A DNA stretch of 64,000 nt from an uncultured Muribaculaceae bacterium (GCA_944321875.1 CALUMX010000004.1:61848-125847), one strand, 5' to 3'; shown: positions 34,885 to 44,023, numbered from the stretch's first letter. Notes: a model not told the origin generated them from the sequence alone. Numbers and translations: made by a program.

Positions 34885-36712
34885 TCTTGAGAAGCGCAAA
34901 TACATTATCGGAGGTTTGGCGGTAGTCATCGTCATCATCTTTATCATACGCCTGTTCAATCTACAGGTGCTGGATTCCTCCTTTAAGAAATATGCCGATT
35001 CAAATGCGTTCTTAAGAAAAACCATATACCCTTCCCGCGGTTTTATCTATGACCGAAACGGAGAGCTGGTAGTTTTCAACCAACCGGCCTACGACGTTAT
35101 GGTTATCCCTAAGGAGATTGAGAATTTCGACTCTGTCGATTTCTGCAATACACTCAAAATTTCGTTGCCTGAACTGCGCCGCAAATTTGAGGATATGCGC
35201 GACCGCTCGAAAAACCCCGGATATTCGTCTTTCACACAACAGGTATTGATTCGTAATCTTTCGGCCCAGGATTATGGCCGGTTGCAGGAAAAACTTTACC
35301 GATTTCCCGGCTTCTTCATTCAGAAAAAAATTCTCCGCAAATACAATTATCCTGTCGGCGCCAATATTTTGGGAAATATCCGCGAAGTGAACGCTGCCGA
35401 CCTTGAGCGAGACCCTTACTATCGGGCCGGCGACTATACGGGTGACTTGGGTGTGGAGAAGAGCTATGAGGAATACTTGCGCGGTGTCAAAGGCGAGGAA
35501 ATTCTGATTCGCGATGCACACGGGCGTATTCAGGGAAGACTAGAGGACGGCAAAAGAGATATCGCTCCGATTCCCGGACGTAACCTCACACTAAGTATTG
35601 ACATCAAGCTTCAAGAATACGGCGAACGCCTCATGCAAGGTAAAATCGGCGCTATCGTGGCCATAGAGCCTTCTACTGGAGAAATTCTGGCTCTCGTATC
35701 AAGCCCGAGCTACGACCCCTCGCTGCTTGTTGGCCGTGAGCGAGGAAAGAATTACCGTATGCTGGTACGCGACAAATATGTACCGCTCTACGACCGTGCA
35801 ATCATGGCGGCGTATCCTCCCGGCTCTCAGTTCAAGCCGACACAGGGTCTGATTTTCCTTCAGGAAGGTATCGTCAATTTAAGCACCGCCTACCCTTGCC
35901 ATCATGGATATTCCAATGCAGGGCTTCATGTGGGCTGCCACGGTCACGAATCGCCCATCACTCTGAAACCGGCAATCCGAACCTCATGCAACAGCTATTT
36001 CTGCTGGGGTTTCAAGAACATGATTGATCGTCGCTCCAAATACGGCTCAATAGCCAATGCTTTTGAAACCTGGAAAAACTACCTTGTAGAAATGGGCTTC
36101 GGCTACCGTCTTGGTATCGACTTGCCAGGTGAAAGCCGAGGTTTTATTCCTAACAGCAAATACTATTCAAAGATTTACGGAGATAAAGGATGGAGCGCAA
36201 ACACTGTCATCTCCATCGCTATCGGACAGGGCGAGATTCTAGCCACTCCGCTTCAGATAGCCAATCTTTCGGCGACGATAGCCAACCGTGGCTATTACTA
36301 TACGCCTCACGTAGTAAAAGCAATTCAAGACACGGTGCTTCCTGAGAACTTCAGAACGAAGCACCAGCCGCACATCAAGCGCGAATACTATCAGGATATT
36401 GCAGAAGGTATGCGCATGGCAGTCGTTGGAGGTACTTGCCGCTATGCTCAATTCGGCGATGTGGAAGTATGCGGTAAAACCGGTACTGCACAAAACCCCC
36501 ACGGACGCGACCACTCGGCTTTCATGGGATTTGCTCCAATGAATGACCCGAAGATTGCCATTTGCGTCTATGTGCAGAATGCCGGCTTCGGAGCTACCTT
36601 CGGTGTGCCTATCGGAGGCTTGATGATGGAAATGTATCTGAATCGGGAAATCTCCCCCGAACGTAAATATCTGGAAGAGCGGATGCTCTCTACCAGCACA
36701 ATCAATTTTTAA
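34868..36712 (+). CDS. mrdA: Penicillin-binding protein 2 (elongasome transpeptidase)
   Basis: 614-residue class B PBP. One N-terminal membrane anchor (about 12-30), the pedestal/dimerisation domain with RGFIYDRNGELV, then the transpeptidase domain. The active-site motifs are SQFK (Ser320, Lys323; the SxxK box), SCN in TSCNSYF (SxN) and KTG in CGKTGTAQN. It cross-links peptidoglycan during rod elongation. In many Bacteroidales rodA follows directly, but here the next gene is a Nudix hydrolase. Confidence 0.96.
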   Translation: MRKDYNLEKRKYIIGGLAVVIVIIFIIRLFNLQVLDSSFKKYADSNAFLRKTIYPSRGFIYDRNGELVVFNQPAYDVMVIPKEIENFDSVDFCNTLKISLPELRRKFEDMRDRSKNPGYSSFTQQVLIRNLSAQDYGRLQEKLYRFPGFFIQKKILRKYNYPVGANILGNIREVNAADLERDPYYRAGDYTGDLGVEKSYEEYLRGVKGEEILIRDAHGRIQGRLEDGKRDIAPIPGRNLTLSIDIKLQEYGERLMQGKIGAIVAIEPSTGEILALVSSPSYDPSLLVGRERGKNYRMLVRDKYVPLYDRAIMAAYPPGSQFKPTQGLIFLQEGIVNLSTAYPCHHGYSNAGLHVGCHGHESPITLKPAIRTSCNSYFCWGFKNMIDRRSKYGSIANAFETWKNYLVEMGFGYRLGIDLPGESRGFIPNSKYYSKIYGDKGWSANTVISIAIGQGEILATPLQIANLSATIANRGYYYTPHVVKAIQDTVLPENFRTKHQPHIKREYYQDIAEGMRMAVVGGTCRYAQFGDVEVCGKTGTAQNPHGRDHSAFMGFAPMNDPKIAICVYVQNAGFGATFGVPIGGLMMEMYLNREISPERKYLEERMLSTSTINF

Positions 36713-36722
36713 TTAGCTCGCT

Positions 36723-37286
36723 ATGTTGAACTACGATGTTAACGAACGAAAGTGGGAAACCGTCAGCAGTGAATACCTGTTCCGTCGGCCGTGGCTGACA
36801 GTCCGACGCGACACCGTACGACTTCCCAACGGAACCGTCATCCCTGAGTTTTATGTTTTGGAATATCCCGACTGGGTAAACGTCATTGCAGTTACCGCTG
36901 AAGGCAATTTCGTATTCATCCGCCAATTCCGTTACGGCTTAGGCGAAACGCGCTACGAACTTTGTGCCGGAGTTATTGACCCGGGTGAAACGCCATTGGA
37001 GGCTGCCAAACGGGAATTGTTTGAAGAGACCGGTTTCGGAAACGGAAAATGGGAGGAATTTTCTGTCATCTCCGGGAATCCTAGCGTAACGAACAATTTG
37101 ACCCATTGTTTTCTCGCGACCGGCGTCGAACGTATCTCAACTCAGCACTTGGAAGCTTCAGAGGACATATCCGTCCACGTTCTGACAGTTGATGAAGTCC
37201 GTGAACTCTTAGTTCGCGATGAAATCAAGCAATCGCTCATGGTGGCTCCGCTATGGAAATATTTTGCTCAAAATAAATTACTGTAA
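36723..37286 (+). CDS. Nudix hydrolase (ADP-ribose pyrophosphatase-like)
   Basis: 187 residues with a complete Nudix box from G83 to about F105 (GVIDPGE..REL.EETG), including the REFEE-type metal-binding glutamates. The upstream strand VLEYPDWVNVIAV and FIRQFRYG match ADP-sugar pyrophosphatases. It probably hydrolyses a nucleoside-diphosphate sugar such as ADP-ribose. It lies 10 nt after PBP2 and before an amino-sugar kinase, so a nucleotide-sugar substrate linked to wall metabolism is conceivable but unproven. Confidence 0.9.
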   Translation: MLNYDVNERKWETVSSEYLFRRPWLTVRRDTVRLPNGTVIPEFYVLEYPDWVNVIAVTAEGNFVFIRQFRYGLGETRYELCAGVIDPGETPLEAAKRELFEETGFGNGKWEEFSVISGNPSVTNNLTHCFLATGVERISTQHLEASEDISVHVLTVDEVRELLVRDEIKQSLMVAPLWKYFAQNKLL

Positions 37287-37339
37287 AATACTTGGTTTTT
37301 CAGCGGCAAATGCCTAATTTTAATTTTATTTTATAGATT

Positions 37340-38770
37340 ATGGAATTTTCGATTTTATCTGAACTATATAAAAAGTATGTAGGCAGCGAGCCTACCGATA
37401 TTGTAGAGTTGCCTTCGTCCGGCTCGAACCGCCGTTATTTCCGATTGACCGGCAAAGAGTCCATCGTGGGAGTTATCGGTACTTGCCTTGAGGAAAACAA
37501 AGCATTTCTCTACATGTCAGAGCATTTCCTGCAGAAAGGACTGCCTGTACCCAAGATTTACATTCAGTCTGACGACCAAATGGCCTACCTGCAGGAAGAT
37601 TTGGGCGATACCCTCTTGTTCAACGCCATTGAAAAAGGCCGAAAGACTACCGTCTTCAGCGAAGAGGAGAAACAGTTGCTGATTAAAACAATACGCAAAC
37701 TTCCCGATGTGCAATTTGCAGGAGCAGAAGGCATGGATTTCTCAAAATGCTATCCTGCCTCTGAGTTCGATGCCCGTTCCATCATGTGGGATTTGAATTA
37801 TTTCAAATACTGCTTCCTGAAAGCTACCGGCCTTGAATTTTTGGAAGACAAGTTGGAAGATGACTTCCAACACATGACAGACGTCCTGCTCCGCAGCTCT
37901 TCCGCTACGTTCCTATACCGTGACTTCCAGTCGCGCAACGTTATGATTAAGGACGGTGAACCGTGGTTTATCGATTATCAGGGTGGCCGCAAAGGTCCTG
38001 TTTTCTACGACGTGGCATCATTCCTGTGGCAGGCAAAAGCAAACCTGCCAGACAGTCTGCGTGGCGAATTGTTGAAGGAATATATCTCAGCCCTGCGGAA
38101 ATATCAGCCTGTCGATGAAACCTACTTCTATTCCCAATTACGTCATTTCGTCCTATTCCGTACCTTGCAAGTGCTGGGAGCCTATGGTTTCCGAGGATAT
38201 TTCGAGAAAAAGCCGCACTTCATTCAAAGCGTACCGTTTGCCATTGCAAACCTGCGTAATCTGTTGAAAGAGCCATATCCTGAATATCCCTATCTGTGCC
38301 AGGTGCTGAAGGAACTGGTTTCTCTGAAGCAATTCTCCGACGATTTGCAGAAACGCACGCTTACCGTAAAGGTAATGAGTTTCGCATACAAGAAAGGCAT
38401 TCCTAACGATACATCCGGCAACGGTGGCGGCTTTGTATTTGATTGCCGTGGAGTGAACAATCCTGGAAAATACGAACGCTACAAACCGTTTACAGGACTG
38501 GATGAGCCGGTTATAAAGTTCTTGGAAGATGACGGAGAGATTCTCACTTTCCTTGAACACGCCTATGCGCTTGTGGATGCGTCCGTAGCACGTTATGTGG
38601 AACGCGGCTTCACTAATCTGATGGTATGTTTCGGTTGTACCGGAGGCCAACACCGTTCTGTATATTCCGCACAGCACATGGCGGAGCATATCAACAAGAA
38701 GTTCAACGTAAAAGTCGAACTCGTTCATCGCGAGCAGAATATCGAACAAACGTTTAACGCCAAATATTAA
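37340..38770 (+). CDS. AmgK-like sugar kinase fused to a RapZ C-terminal domain
   Basis: 476 residues in two parts. Residues about 1-320 form an aminoglycoside-phosphotransferase-like (APH) kinase with catalytic Asp195 and Asn200 in YRDFQSRN and the metal-binding Asp212 in IDYQGG; AmgK of Pseudomonas, which phosphorylates N-acetylmuramate/GlcNAc at C1, is of this type. Residues about 340-476 match the C-terminal domain of RapZ (FDCRGVNNPG at 367-376, FGCTGGQHRSVY at 431-442), without RapZ's N-terminal P-loop domain. In E. coli that domain binds glucosamine-6-phosphate and an sRNA. The next gene, 2 nt away, is MurU-like. Together they suggest wall-sugar recycling with sensing of an amino-sugar phosphate; the regulatory part is inference. 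Confidence 0.85.
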   Translation: MEFSILSELYKKYVGSEPTDIVELPSSGSNRRYFRLTGKESIVGVIGTCLEENKAFLYMSEHFLQKGLPVPKIYIQSDDQMAYLQEDLGDTLLFNAIEKGRKTTVFSEEEKQLLIKTIRKLPDVQFAGAEGMDFSKCYPASEFDARSIMWDLNYFKYCFLKATGLEFLEDKLEDDFQHMTDVLLRSSSATFLYRDFQSRNVMIKDGEPWFIDYQGGRKGPVFYDVASFLWQAKANLPDSLRGELLKEYISALRKYQPVDETYFYSQLRHFVLFRTLQVLGAYGFRGYFEKKPHFIQSVPFAIANLRNLLKEPYPEYPYLCQVLKELVSLKQFSDDLQKRTLTVKVMSFAYKKGIPNDTSGNGGGFVFDCRGVNNPGKYERYKPFTGLDEPVIKFLEDDGEILTFLEHAYALVDASVARYVERGFTNLMVCFGCTGGQHRSVYSAQHMAEHINKKFNVKVELVHREQNIEQTFNAKY

Positions 38771-38772
38771 AT

Positions 38773-39516
38773 ATGAAAGCTATGGTATTTGCAGCCGGTC
38801 TCGGCACCCGTCTGAGACCGCTGACCGACAATATGCCCAAAGCCTTGGTACCTGTCGGCGGCACGCCAATGCTGGAACGGGTCATCACCCACCTTATCGC
38901 GTCTGGCGTGGACGAAATAGTTGTCAACGTGCATCATTTTGCGCAGCAGATAATTGATTTTTTGCGTGCAAAAGACAATTTTGGCATTCGGATTGACATT
39001 TCTGACGAGAGCGACCTGCTTCTCGACACCGGTGGAGGTATCCGGAAAGCACGCCCGTTTCTTGACGGAAATGAACCGTTTCTGATTCACAATGCCGACA
39101 TTCTTACCGACCTGAACATTCGGAAAATGTATGAGTTCCATACAACTCATAACGCCGACGTAACACTTCTTACTGCTGACCGTACCACCTCCCGCTACCT
39201 TTTGTTCGATCACGACAATTGCCTGCGTGGATGGACAAACATTAAGACAGGTGAAGTCAAGCCGGAAGGATTTGTCTACAACCCGACCGAGTTCAAGAAA
39301 ACAGCCTACGGTTGTCTTCAGGTTGTTTCCCCGTCCATCTTCCGGGAATTGGAAAAATATGCCGGTCCTGAGAAGTTTTCCATCATCCCGTTTTATCTTT
39401 CGGTATGCAACCAGTTGAAAATAGTCAGCTATCAGCAATCCGATTATAAATGGTTTGACATCGGCTCTCATGAGACACTTGCCAAGGCCGAAGAATGGAT
39501 TAAAACTACAATTTAA
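38773..39516 (+). CDS. murU: MurU-like nucleotidyltransferase
   Basis: 247 residues of the sugar-1-phosphate nucleotidyltransferase family. The signature is AAGLGTRLRPLTDNMPKAL (residues 7-25), followed by VVNVHHFAQQI, the metal-binding Asp in HNADILTDL, and GYLQV-type YGCLQVVSP. MurU converts N-acetylmuramate-1-phosphate to UDP-MurNAc, bypassing the fosfomycin-sensitive step. Pairing with an upstream AmgK-like kinase (gap of 2 nt) supports this over a generic glucose-1-phosphate enzyme. A strong terminator follows. Confidence 0.82.
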   Translation: MKAMVFAAGLGTRLRPLTDNMPKALVPVGGTPMLERVITHLIASGVDEIVVNVHHFAQQIIDFLRAKDNFGIRIDISDESDLLLDTGGGIRKARPFLDGNEPFLIHNADILTDLNIRKMYEFHTTHNADVTLLTADRTTSRYLLFDHDNCLRGWTNIKTGEVKPEGFVYNPTEFKKTAYGCLQVVSPSIFRELEKYAGPEKFSIIPFYLSVCNQLKIVSYQQSDYKWFDIGSHETLAKAEEWIKTTI

Positions 39517-39537
39517 ACATCTAAACAAAACGAACAT

Positions 39538-39577
39538 AAGCGACACGGAACTCTTAAAGAGTTCCGTGTCGCTTTTA
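39538..39577 (+). terminator. Intrinsic terminator after murU
   Basis: A perfect 17-bp stem beginning AAGCGACACGG (39538) and ending CCGTGTCGCTT (39574) with a small loop and a short T tail. Confidence 0.85.
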
Positions 39578-39643
39578 TATGATTTCTGTAAAAAAGGTAG
39601 TTTAATCCGTAATCGGTCTACCTGCCATCTAACCGAACCATAC

Positions 39644-39651
39644 TATCTTTA
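39644..39651 (+). promoter_or_regulatory. Possible -7 element of the hydrolase/CMD-cupin operon
   Basis: TATCTTTA differs from TAnnTTTG by one base and lies 30 nt before ATG 39681. No -33 TTTG is seen. Confidence 0.35.
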
Positions 39652-39680
39652 CGTTGTACAAAATCAACAACTTAAACAAT

Positions 39681-40766
39681 ATGAGAACAAAGAGAATACG
39701 ATTAACGGCATTTATCGCACTGCTATTATTTACAAATACAATTGCTATGAGTAATCCAATTGAATCAAAAATAAAATCAATCGAAATGGAACCGCTGGAA
39801 TTGACACAAGAATGGGATAAAACTTTCCCTCAGAGCGACAAGGTGGAGCATTCAAAAATCACCTTCCACAACCGCTACGGCATTACTCTTGCCGCAGATA
39901 TGTATAAACCTAAGAATACGACAGGAAGTCTGCCTGCTATTGCCATCAGCGGACCTTACGGAGCTGTCAAGGAACAAGTCTCGGGTCTCTATGCACAGAC
40001 ACTTGCCGAAAGAGGCTTCCTAACCATTGCTTTTGACCCGTCGTTCTACGGAGAAAGCGGAGGACAACCACGCTACCTTACGTCTCCGGAAATCAGCACA
40101 GACGATTTCAGTGCAGCAGTCGATTATCTGCTGACCCGCGAGGATGTCGACCCGGAACGTATCGGAATACTTGGTATCTGTGGCTGGGGTGGTTTTGCGT
40201 TGAATGCAGCTGCCAATGACCCACGTATCAAGGCTACCGTAACCTCGACAATGTACGACATGAGCCGTGTAAATGCCAATGGCTATTTTGATGCAATGAG
40301 CGTTGACGACCGCTACAACCTGCGTAAACAACTCAATGAGCAACGGACTGAAGATTACCGCAACGGCTACTACAAACGCAATGGTGGCGTCATAGACCCT
40401 CTTCCCGAAGACGCTCCTCTATTTGTAAAACAATACCACGACTATTACAAGACAAAACGGGGATACCATCACCGCTCTCCCAACTCAACAGAAGGCATTA
40501 CGGAAATCAGTTCTCTTGCATTCATCAATATGCCTCTGCTCTCTTACATCGAGGAAATCCGCAGCGCGGTTTTGATGATACACGGTTCAGAAGCCCATTC
40601 CCGCTACTTCAGTGAGGATGCCTACAAGAGACTGACTGGCGATAACAAAGAGCTCCTGCTCATTCCTGGTGCCTGCCATGTCGACCTTTACGATAACTTG
40701 TCGGTAATTCCATTCGATAAGATAACCGAATTTTTCAATAAATTTTTAACGGCGAACAATAAGTAG
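39681..40766 (+). CDS. Secreted alpha/beta hydrolase with a Cys nucleophile elbow (dienelactone-hydrolase-like)
   Basis: About 361 residues with a signal peptide (MRTKRIRLTAFIALLLFTNTIAMS). The hydrolase fold is visible from AISGPYGAVKEQ to GACHVDLYD (catalytic His). The nucleophile elbow is GICGWGG, with Cys167 (counting from this start) where a Ser is usual, as in dienelactone hydrolases; an Asp in the last third completes the triad. It acts in the periplasm on an unknown ester, lactone or peptide. ATG 39681 is preferred to 39654 because it starts the signal peptide. The next gene begins 2 nt after its stop, so the pair is an operon. Confidence 0.82.
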   Translation: MRTKRIRLTAFIALLLFTNTIAMSNPIESKIKSIEMEPLELTQEWDKTFPQSDKVEHSKITFHNRYGITLAADMYKPKNTTGSLPAIAISGPYGAVKEQVSGLYAQTLAERGFLTIAFDPSFYGESGGQPRYLTSPEISTDDFSAAVDYLLTREDVDPERIGILGICGWGGFALNAAANDPRIKATVTSTMYDMSRVNANGYFDAMSVDDRYNLRKQLNEQRTEDYRNGYYKRNGGVIDPLPEDAPLFVKQYHDYYKTKRGYHHRSPNSTEGITEISSLAFINMPLLSYIEEIRSAVLMIHGSEAHSRYFSEDAYKRLTGDNKELLLIPGACHVDLYDNLSVIPFDKITEFFNKFLTANNK

Positions 40767-40768
40767 TT

Positions 40769-41581
40769 ATGAACCGTATTATTTTAATTTCAATCCTTTC
40801 TTTATTCGCATTTCATACTATGGCTCAGACAACGAAACAAACAGCAGGACGCGACCAATTAGGCACATTCGCTCCTAAATTTGCAGAACTCAACGACGAT
40901 GTCCTTTTTGGTGAAGTATGGAGCCGCACAGACAAACTCAATCTGCGCGACCGCAGCTTGGTAACCATCACCTCTCTCATCAGTCAAGGTATCACAGACA
41001 GTTCACTGACATATCATCTTCAGACAGCAAAAGCCAACGGTATCTCCCGCACAGAAATAGCAGAAATCATTACCCACATTGGATTCTATGCGGGATGGCC
41101 CAAAGCATGGGCTGCGTTCCGCCTTGCAAAAGATGTCTGGGCCGATGATACTACCGGCGACGATGCCAAAGCAGCATTTCAACGTGAGATGATATTTCCG
41201 ATTGGAGAACCGAATACGGCCTATGCCCAATATTTCATTGGCAACAGCTACCTCGCGCCTGTCTCAACGCAGCAGATTCCGTTCTTCAACGTTACATTTG
41301 AACCCCGTTGCCGCAACAATTGGCATATCCACAGAGCGACATCCGGAGGTGGACAAATGCTTGTCGGTGTGGCCGGACGAGGATGGTATCAGGAAGAGGG
41401 AAAGCCGGCTGTAGAAATTCTGCCGGGAACGGTAATCCACATTCCTGCTAATGTAAAGCACTGGCACGGTGCAGCAGCCGACAGCTGGTTTGCCCATCTT
41501 GCCTTTGAGATTCCGGGAGAGAACACATCCAACGAGTGGCTCGAGCCGGTGACCGACGACCTCTACGACCAACTGAAATAA
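40769..41581 (+). CDS. Secreted carboxymuconolactone-decarboxylase-like plus cupin fusion protein
   Basis: 270 residues: signal peptide (1-19, ending FHTMAQ), a carboxymuconolactone-decarboxylase (CMD/AhpD-like) domain (about 25-125, LNLRDRSLVTITSLISQG..HIGFYAGWPKAWAA), then a cupin (about 165-255, with NWHIHRATSGGGQMLV and VKHWHGAAADSW supplying His ligands). No CxxC pair is present, so it is not a peroxidase of the AhpD kind. CMD-cupin fusions occur as quinone/phenol or lactone metabolising proteins, but substrate is unknown. It is co-transcribed with the Cys-nucleophile hydrolase, suggesting a two-step periplasmic reaction. Confidence 0.85.
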   Translation: MNRIILISILSLFAFHTMAQTTKQTAGRDQLGTFAPKFAELNDDVLFGEVWSRTDKLNLRDRSLVTITSLISQGITDSSLTYHLQTAKANGISRTEIAEIITHIGFYAGWPKAWAAFRLAKDVWADDTTGDDAKAAFQREMIFPIGEPNTAYAQYFIGNSYLAPVSTQQIPFFNVTFEPRCRNNWHIHRATSGGGQMLVGVAGRGWYQEEGKPAVEILPGTVIHIPANVKHWHGAAADSWFAHLAFEIPGENTSNEWLEPVTDDLYDQLK

Positions 41582-41598
41582 CCATTCCATAATCCGAA

Positions 41599-41639
41599 AA
41601 AAAAGAACCTCAAAGTCTTAGGCTTTGAGGTTCTTTTTT
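41599..41639. terminator. Bidirectional terminator
   Basis: AAGAACCTCAAAG (41603-41615) and CTTTGAGGTTCTT (41623-41635) pair perfectly with a 7-nt loop, flanked by A and T runs. It serves the convergent CMD-cupin and GH133 genes. Confidence 0.9.
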
Positions 41640-41658
41640 CGTTATGCTTTTACATACT

Positions 41659-43995
41659 CTATTCTACGCTATAGTAGTCCAACGGAGGATTGAAGTAGCG
41701 TGACATTGATTTGAGGTCTTCACGATAAGTCGGTTCAGCAAACTGAATTCCCTTAAAGTAAGCATCGCATTTTTCTTTAAATGCAACCTTCGCATCATCC
41801 TGCACAATCGAACGAACAGTCTTCACTACTTTTCCGGTCGCATCAACTACAGTCAAGTCCATCAGCTTTCCGTTGACGCTGATTTCCACCACCTCACCAG
41901 GATTCAAGGTTATCTTCTGGTCAATAAAGCAATCAATATCCAACGTGCAATCAACGGGTTTCTTTCCATCCCAGCCGAACTGATAAAAAGCATCCTTCTT
42001 ATTCAACTTACGGTAAGTATAGTCCAATCGACCTTCTCCAATCTGGACTGATGTCTCCAAATCCTTGATGGCCTTTTTCGGCAACATCGGATTAATCGTA
42101 ATCTCCCGTGCCAACATGTCAGGACGTACACCAAGGAAATATTGGCTCCATGCACGGATATGCTCAGCATTACTCCATGCCTGCAAGAACGTTCCCGAAC
42201 GACGTGCCCATGTCTGACCCGGACGGCACCACGCATCCGCACACTCCGAGAGACTTCCGACAGCCCCCTCATCCAAAGCCTGACGATTCATGTTTCTAAA
42301 CAATTGATAAGCGACATCGGCCTGACCGAATTCAATCATCCGCGCCATTACCTCTCCATTCTGCCACAACCAAACCGTACCGTTGTGATAGGCATCATCC
42401 TTATGGTAACGATGCCACTGCTCATGCCAAGCATGGAACTGGTCGTCCATCTGGTCCAATGAGGAAACACCCCAAGGATAAACAAGATGCTCCCACATCG
42501 TACGCGTATCTGCCATACGCACATCCATATCGGAAATCAATTCGTGAGCATAAATCGTATTCGGACGCAGCTGCATATCCGGAGTTCCATCCGCATTCAG
42601 GTGGTCATAGATTTTACCGGTAGCCTTGTCTACGAAATCATGCTCGAAATTTGCACGCAATTTTGCGGCAACTTCTCTCCAACGTTTCGCATCAGACTTC
42701 TTGCCCATATAGTCAGCCATTTTTGCCGCAGCATCAAGCTGATTATACCACAATGCCTGAATATCTACTGCACGATTGCCTCGCGGAGAACACGGATATT
42801 TACTCTGACGCTTGGCATCCATCCAAGTATCCGCATCGGCATGAGTCAGATAACCTTTCTCGTCCGTATATAAATCAATCGATGCATCCGTTGCAATCTT
42901 GACATTCTTATAAATCTGCTTGATAAAGTCGACATCGCCCGAATATCTCAGATAGTCATACGCCTGAATGACAAAACGTGGAGTACCATCGGTCGTATTG
43001 TACAAAATACCATCCAGATTCAAACGGTTAGGTACACGTCCATAGGTTTCCGATTTCGGGTCCATATCCTGATATTTTCCAAACGACAGCAAAATATCTC
43101 TTGCCACATCAAACTGTCCGGTGCAAAGAATCATTCCCGGCATGGAAATGAACATATCCCGTCCCCAGAAATCCGTAAACCAAGGAAAACCGGCGTAGAT
43201 GCCCCATCCTCCGTGTTGCTGTGTCACCAATTCATCAGCCGTCAATTCAATCCAAGCCAATCCGTGAGCCACGTCTTTTTGATTCGTCTCTACCGCATTG
43301 TCATCTACAAGCGCCTGCATTCTGCGCTTACGGGCGGCCAACCAATCATCTTCATTGGCACGACTGTCTGCAACCAACTGCTTTGAATCTTCTGGAGAAC
43401 CGAATGCAAGAATAAAACCACCGCAATCTGCATCGGAAGAAATCATGCCGTTCTGAAGCGACAGCACCTCACCCTCCTTAGAAGCAGCGACACGCAACAC
43501 GTTGCCGGGGTGCATTTCGGAATCAAACACAACCGTGTTGTCCTCCACTCTCCCGTTCTTCAGATTATCACCTTGCAACTGCAAGCTGACATTCTTTCCT
43601 TTTACATTATCCAGTTCAATGAAAATTACTTTTTGATTGTCAACCAAGAAAAACGATTCTCTCGCATTCTTATAAAGACGGCACATTCTGTAAGGATTCA
43701 CCTCCGTTCTCGCCTCTTTTCGCAAGAGTTGCTCACCGTCGACAAATAAGGCGTAATCCGTAAATACTTTTTTAGCGAAAACATTCCATCCGGCATTACC
43801 ATCCGTCCAATTATCCGTACCGGTCATTCCATAAAAGAAACCGGCAGCCTTATCACTAAACGAGAATTCGCGTGAATGTGTAGTTACTATTCCCATTTCA
43901 TCCAGACGCAAGCCAGAAGCCGGATAAACATCCGACGCTGCACCTGCGGCCAAAGCAACAACAGCCGCAAATGCCAAAGTTTTGCATTTCATCAT
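41659..43995 (-). CDS. Secreted GH133-type amylo-alpha-1,6-glucosidase-like protein
   Basis: 778 residues with a signal peptide (MMKCKTLAFAAVVALAAGAASDVYPA). The N-terminal beta-sandwich (about 27-250) precedes an (alpha/alpha)6 barrel with GGWGIYAGFPWFTDFWGRDMFISMPG, the same conserved block as in the cytosolic debranching enzyme at 9416. A further C-terminal beta domain (about 640-778) is absent from the 648-residue cytosolic paralogue. It probably removes branches from extracellular or periplasmic glucans. There is no susC/susD pair nearby. Own promoter at 44024-44054. Confidence 0.88.
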   Translation of the reverse strand: MMKCKTLAFAAVVALAAGAASDVYPASGLRLDEMGIVTTHSREFSFSDKAAGFFYGMTGTDNWTDGNAGWNVFAKKVFTDYALFVDGEQLLRKEARTEVNPYRMCRLYKNARESFFLVDNQKVIFIELDNVKGKNVSLQLQGDNLKNGRVEDNTVVFDSEMHPGNVLRVAASKEGEVLSLQNGMISSDADCGGFILAFGSPEDSKQLVADSRANEDDWLAARKRRMQALVDDNAVETNQKDVAHGLAWIELTADELVTQQHGGWGIYAGFPWFTDFWGRDMFISMPGMILCTGQFDVARDILLSFGKYQDMDPKSETYGRVPNRLNLDGILYNTTDGTPRFVIQAYDYLRYSGDVDFIKQIYKNVKIATDASIDLYTDEKGYLTHADADTWMDAKRQSKYPCSPRGNRAVDIQALWYNQLDAAAKMADYMGKKSDAKRWREVAAKLRANFEHDFVDKATGKIYDHLNADGTPDMQLRPNTIYAHELISDMDVRMADTRTMWEHLVYPWGVSSLDQMDDQFHAWHEQWHRYHKDDAYHNGTVWLWQNGEVMARMIEFGQADVAYQLFRNMNRQALDEGAVGSLSECADAWCRPGQTWARRSGTFLQAWSNAEHIRAWSQYFLGVRPDMLAREITINPMLPKKAIKDLETSVQIGEGRLDYTYRKLNKKDAFYQFGWDGKKPVDCTLDIDCFIDQKITLNPGEVVEISVNGKLMDLTVVDATGKVVKTVRSIVQDDAKVAFKEKCDAYFKGIQFAEPTYREDLKSMSRYFNPPLDYYSVE

Positions 43996-44023
43996 AGTGT
44001 AGTTATTAAAAGTTTAAGTAGTC

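Noticed and set aside
36128..36142. GAAAGCCGAG word resembling the core of the dispersed repeat
   Set aside because: It lies in the PBP2 coding frame and the rest of the repeat is absent.
38767..39546. 259-residue minus-strand ORF over murU
   Set aside because: Antisense shadow of the nucleotidyltransferase, which has clear family motifs.
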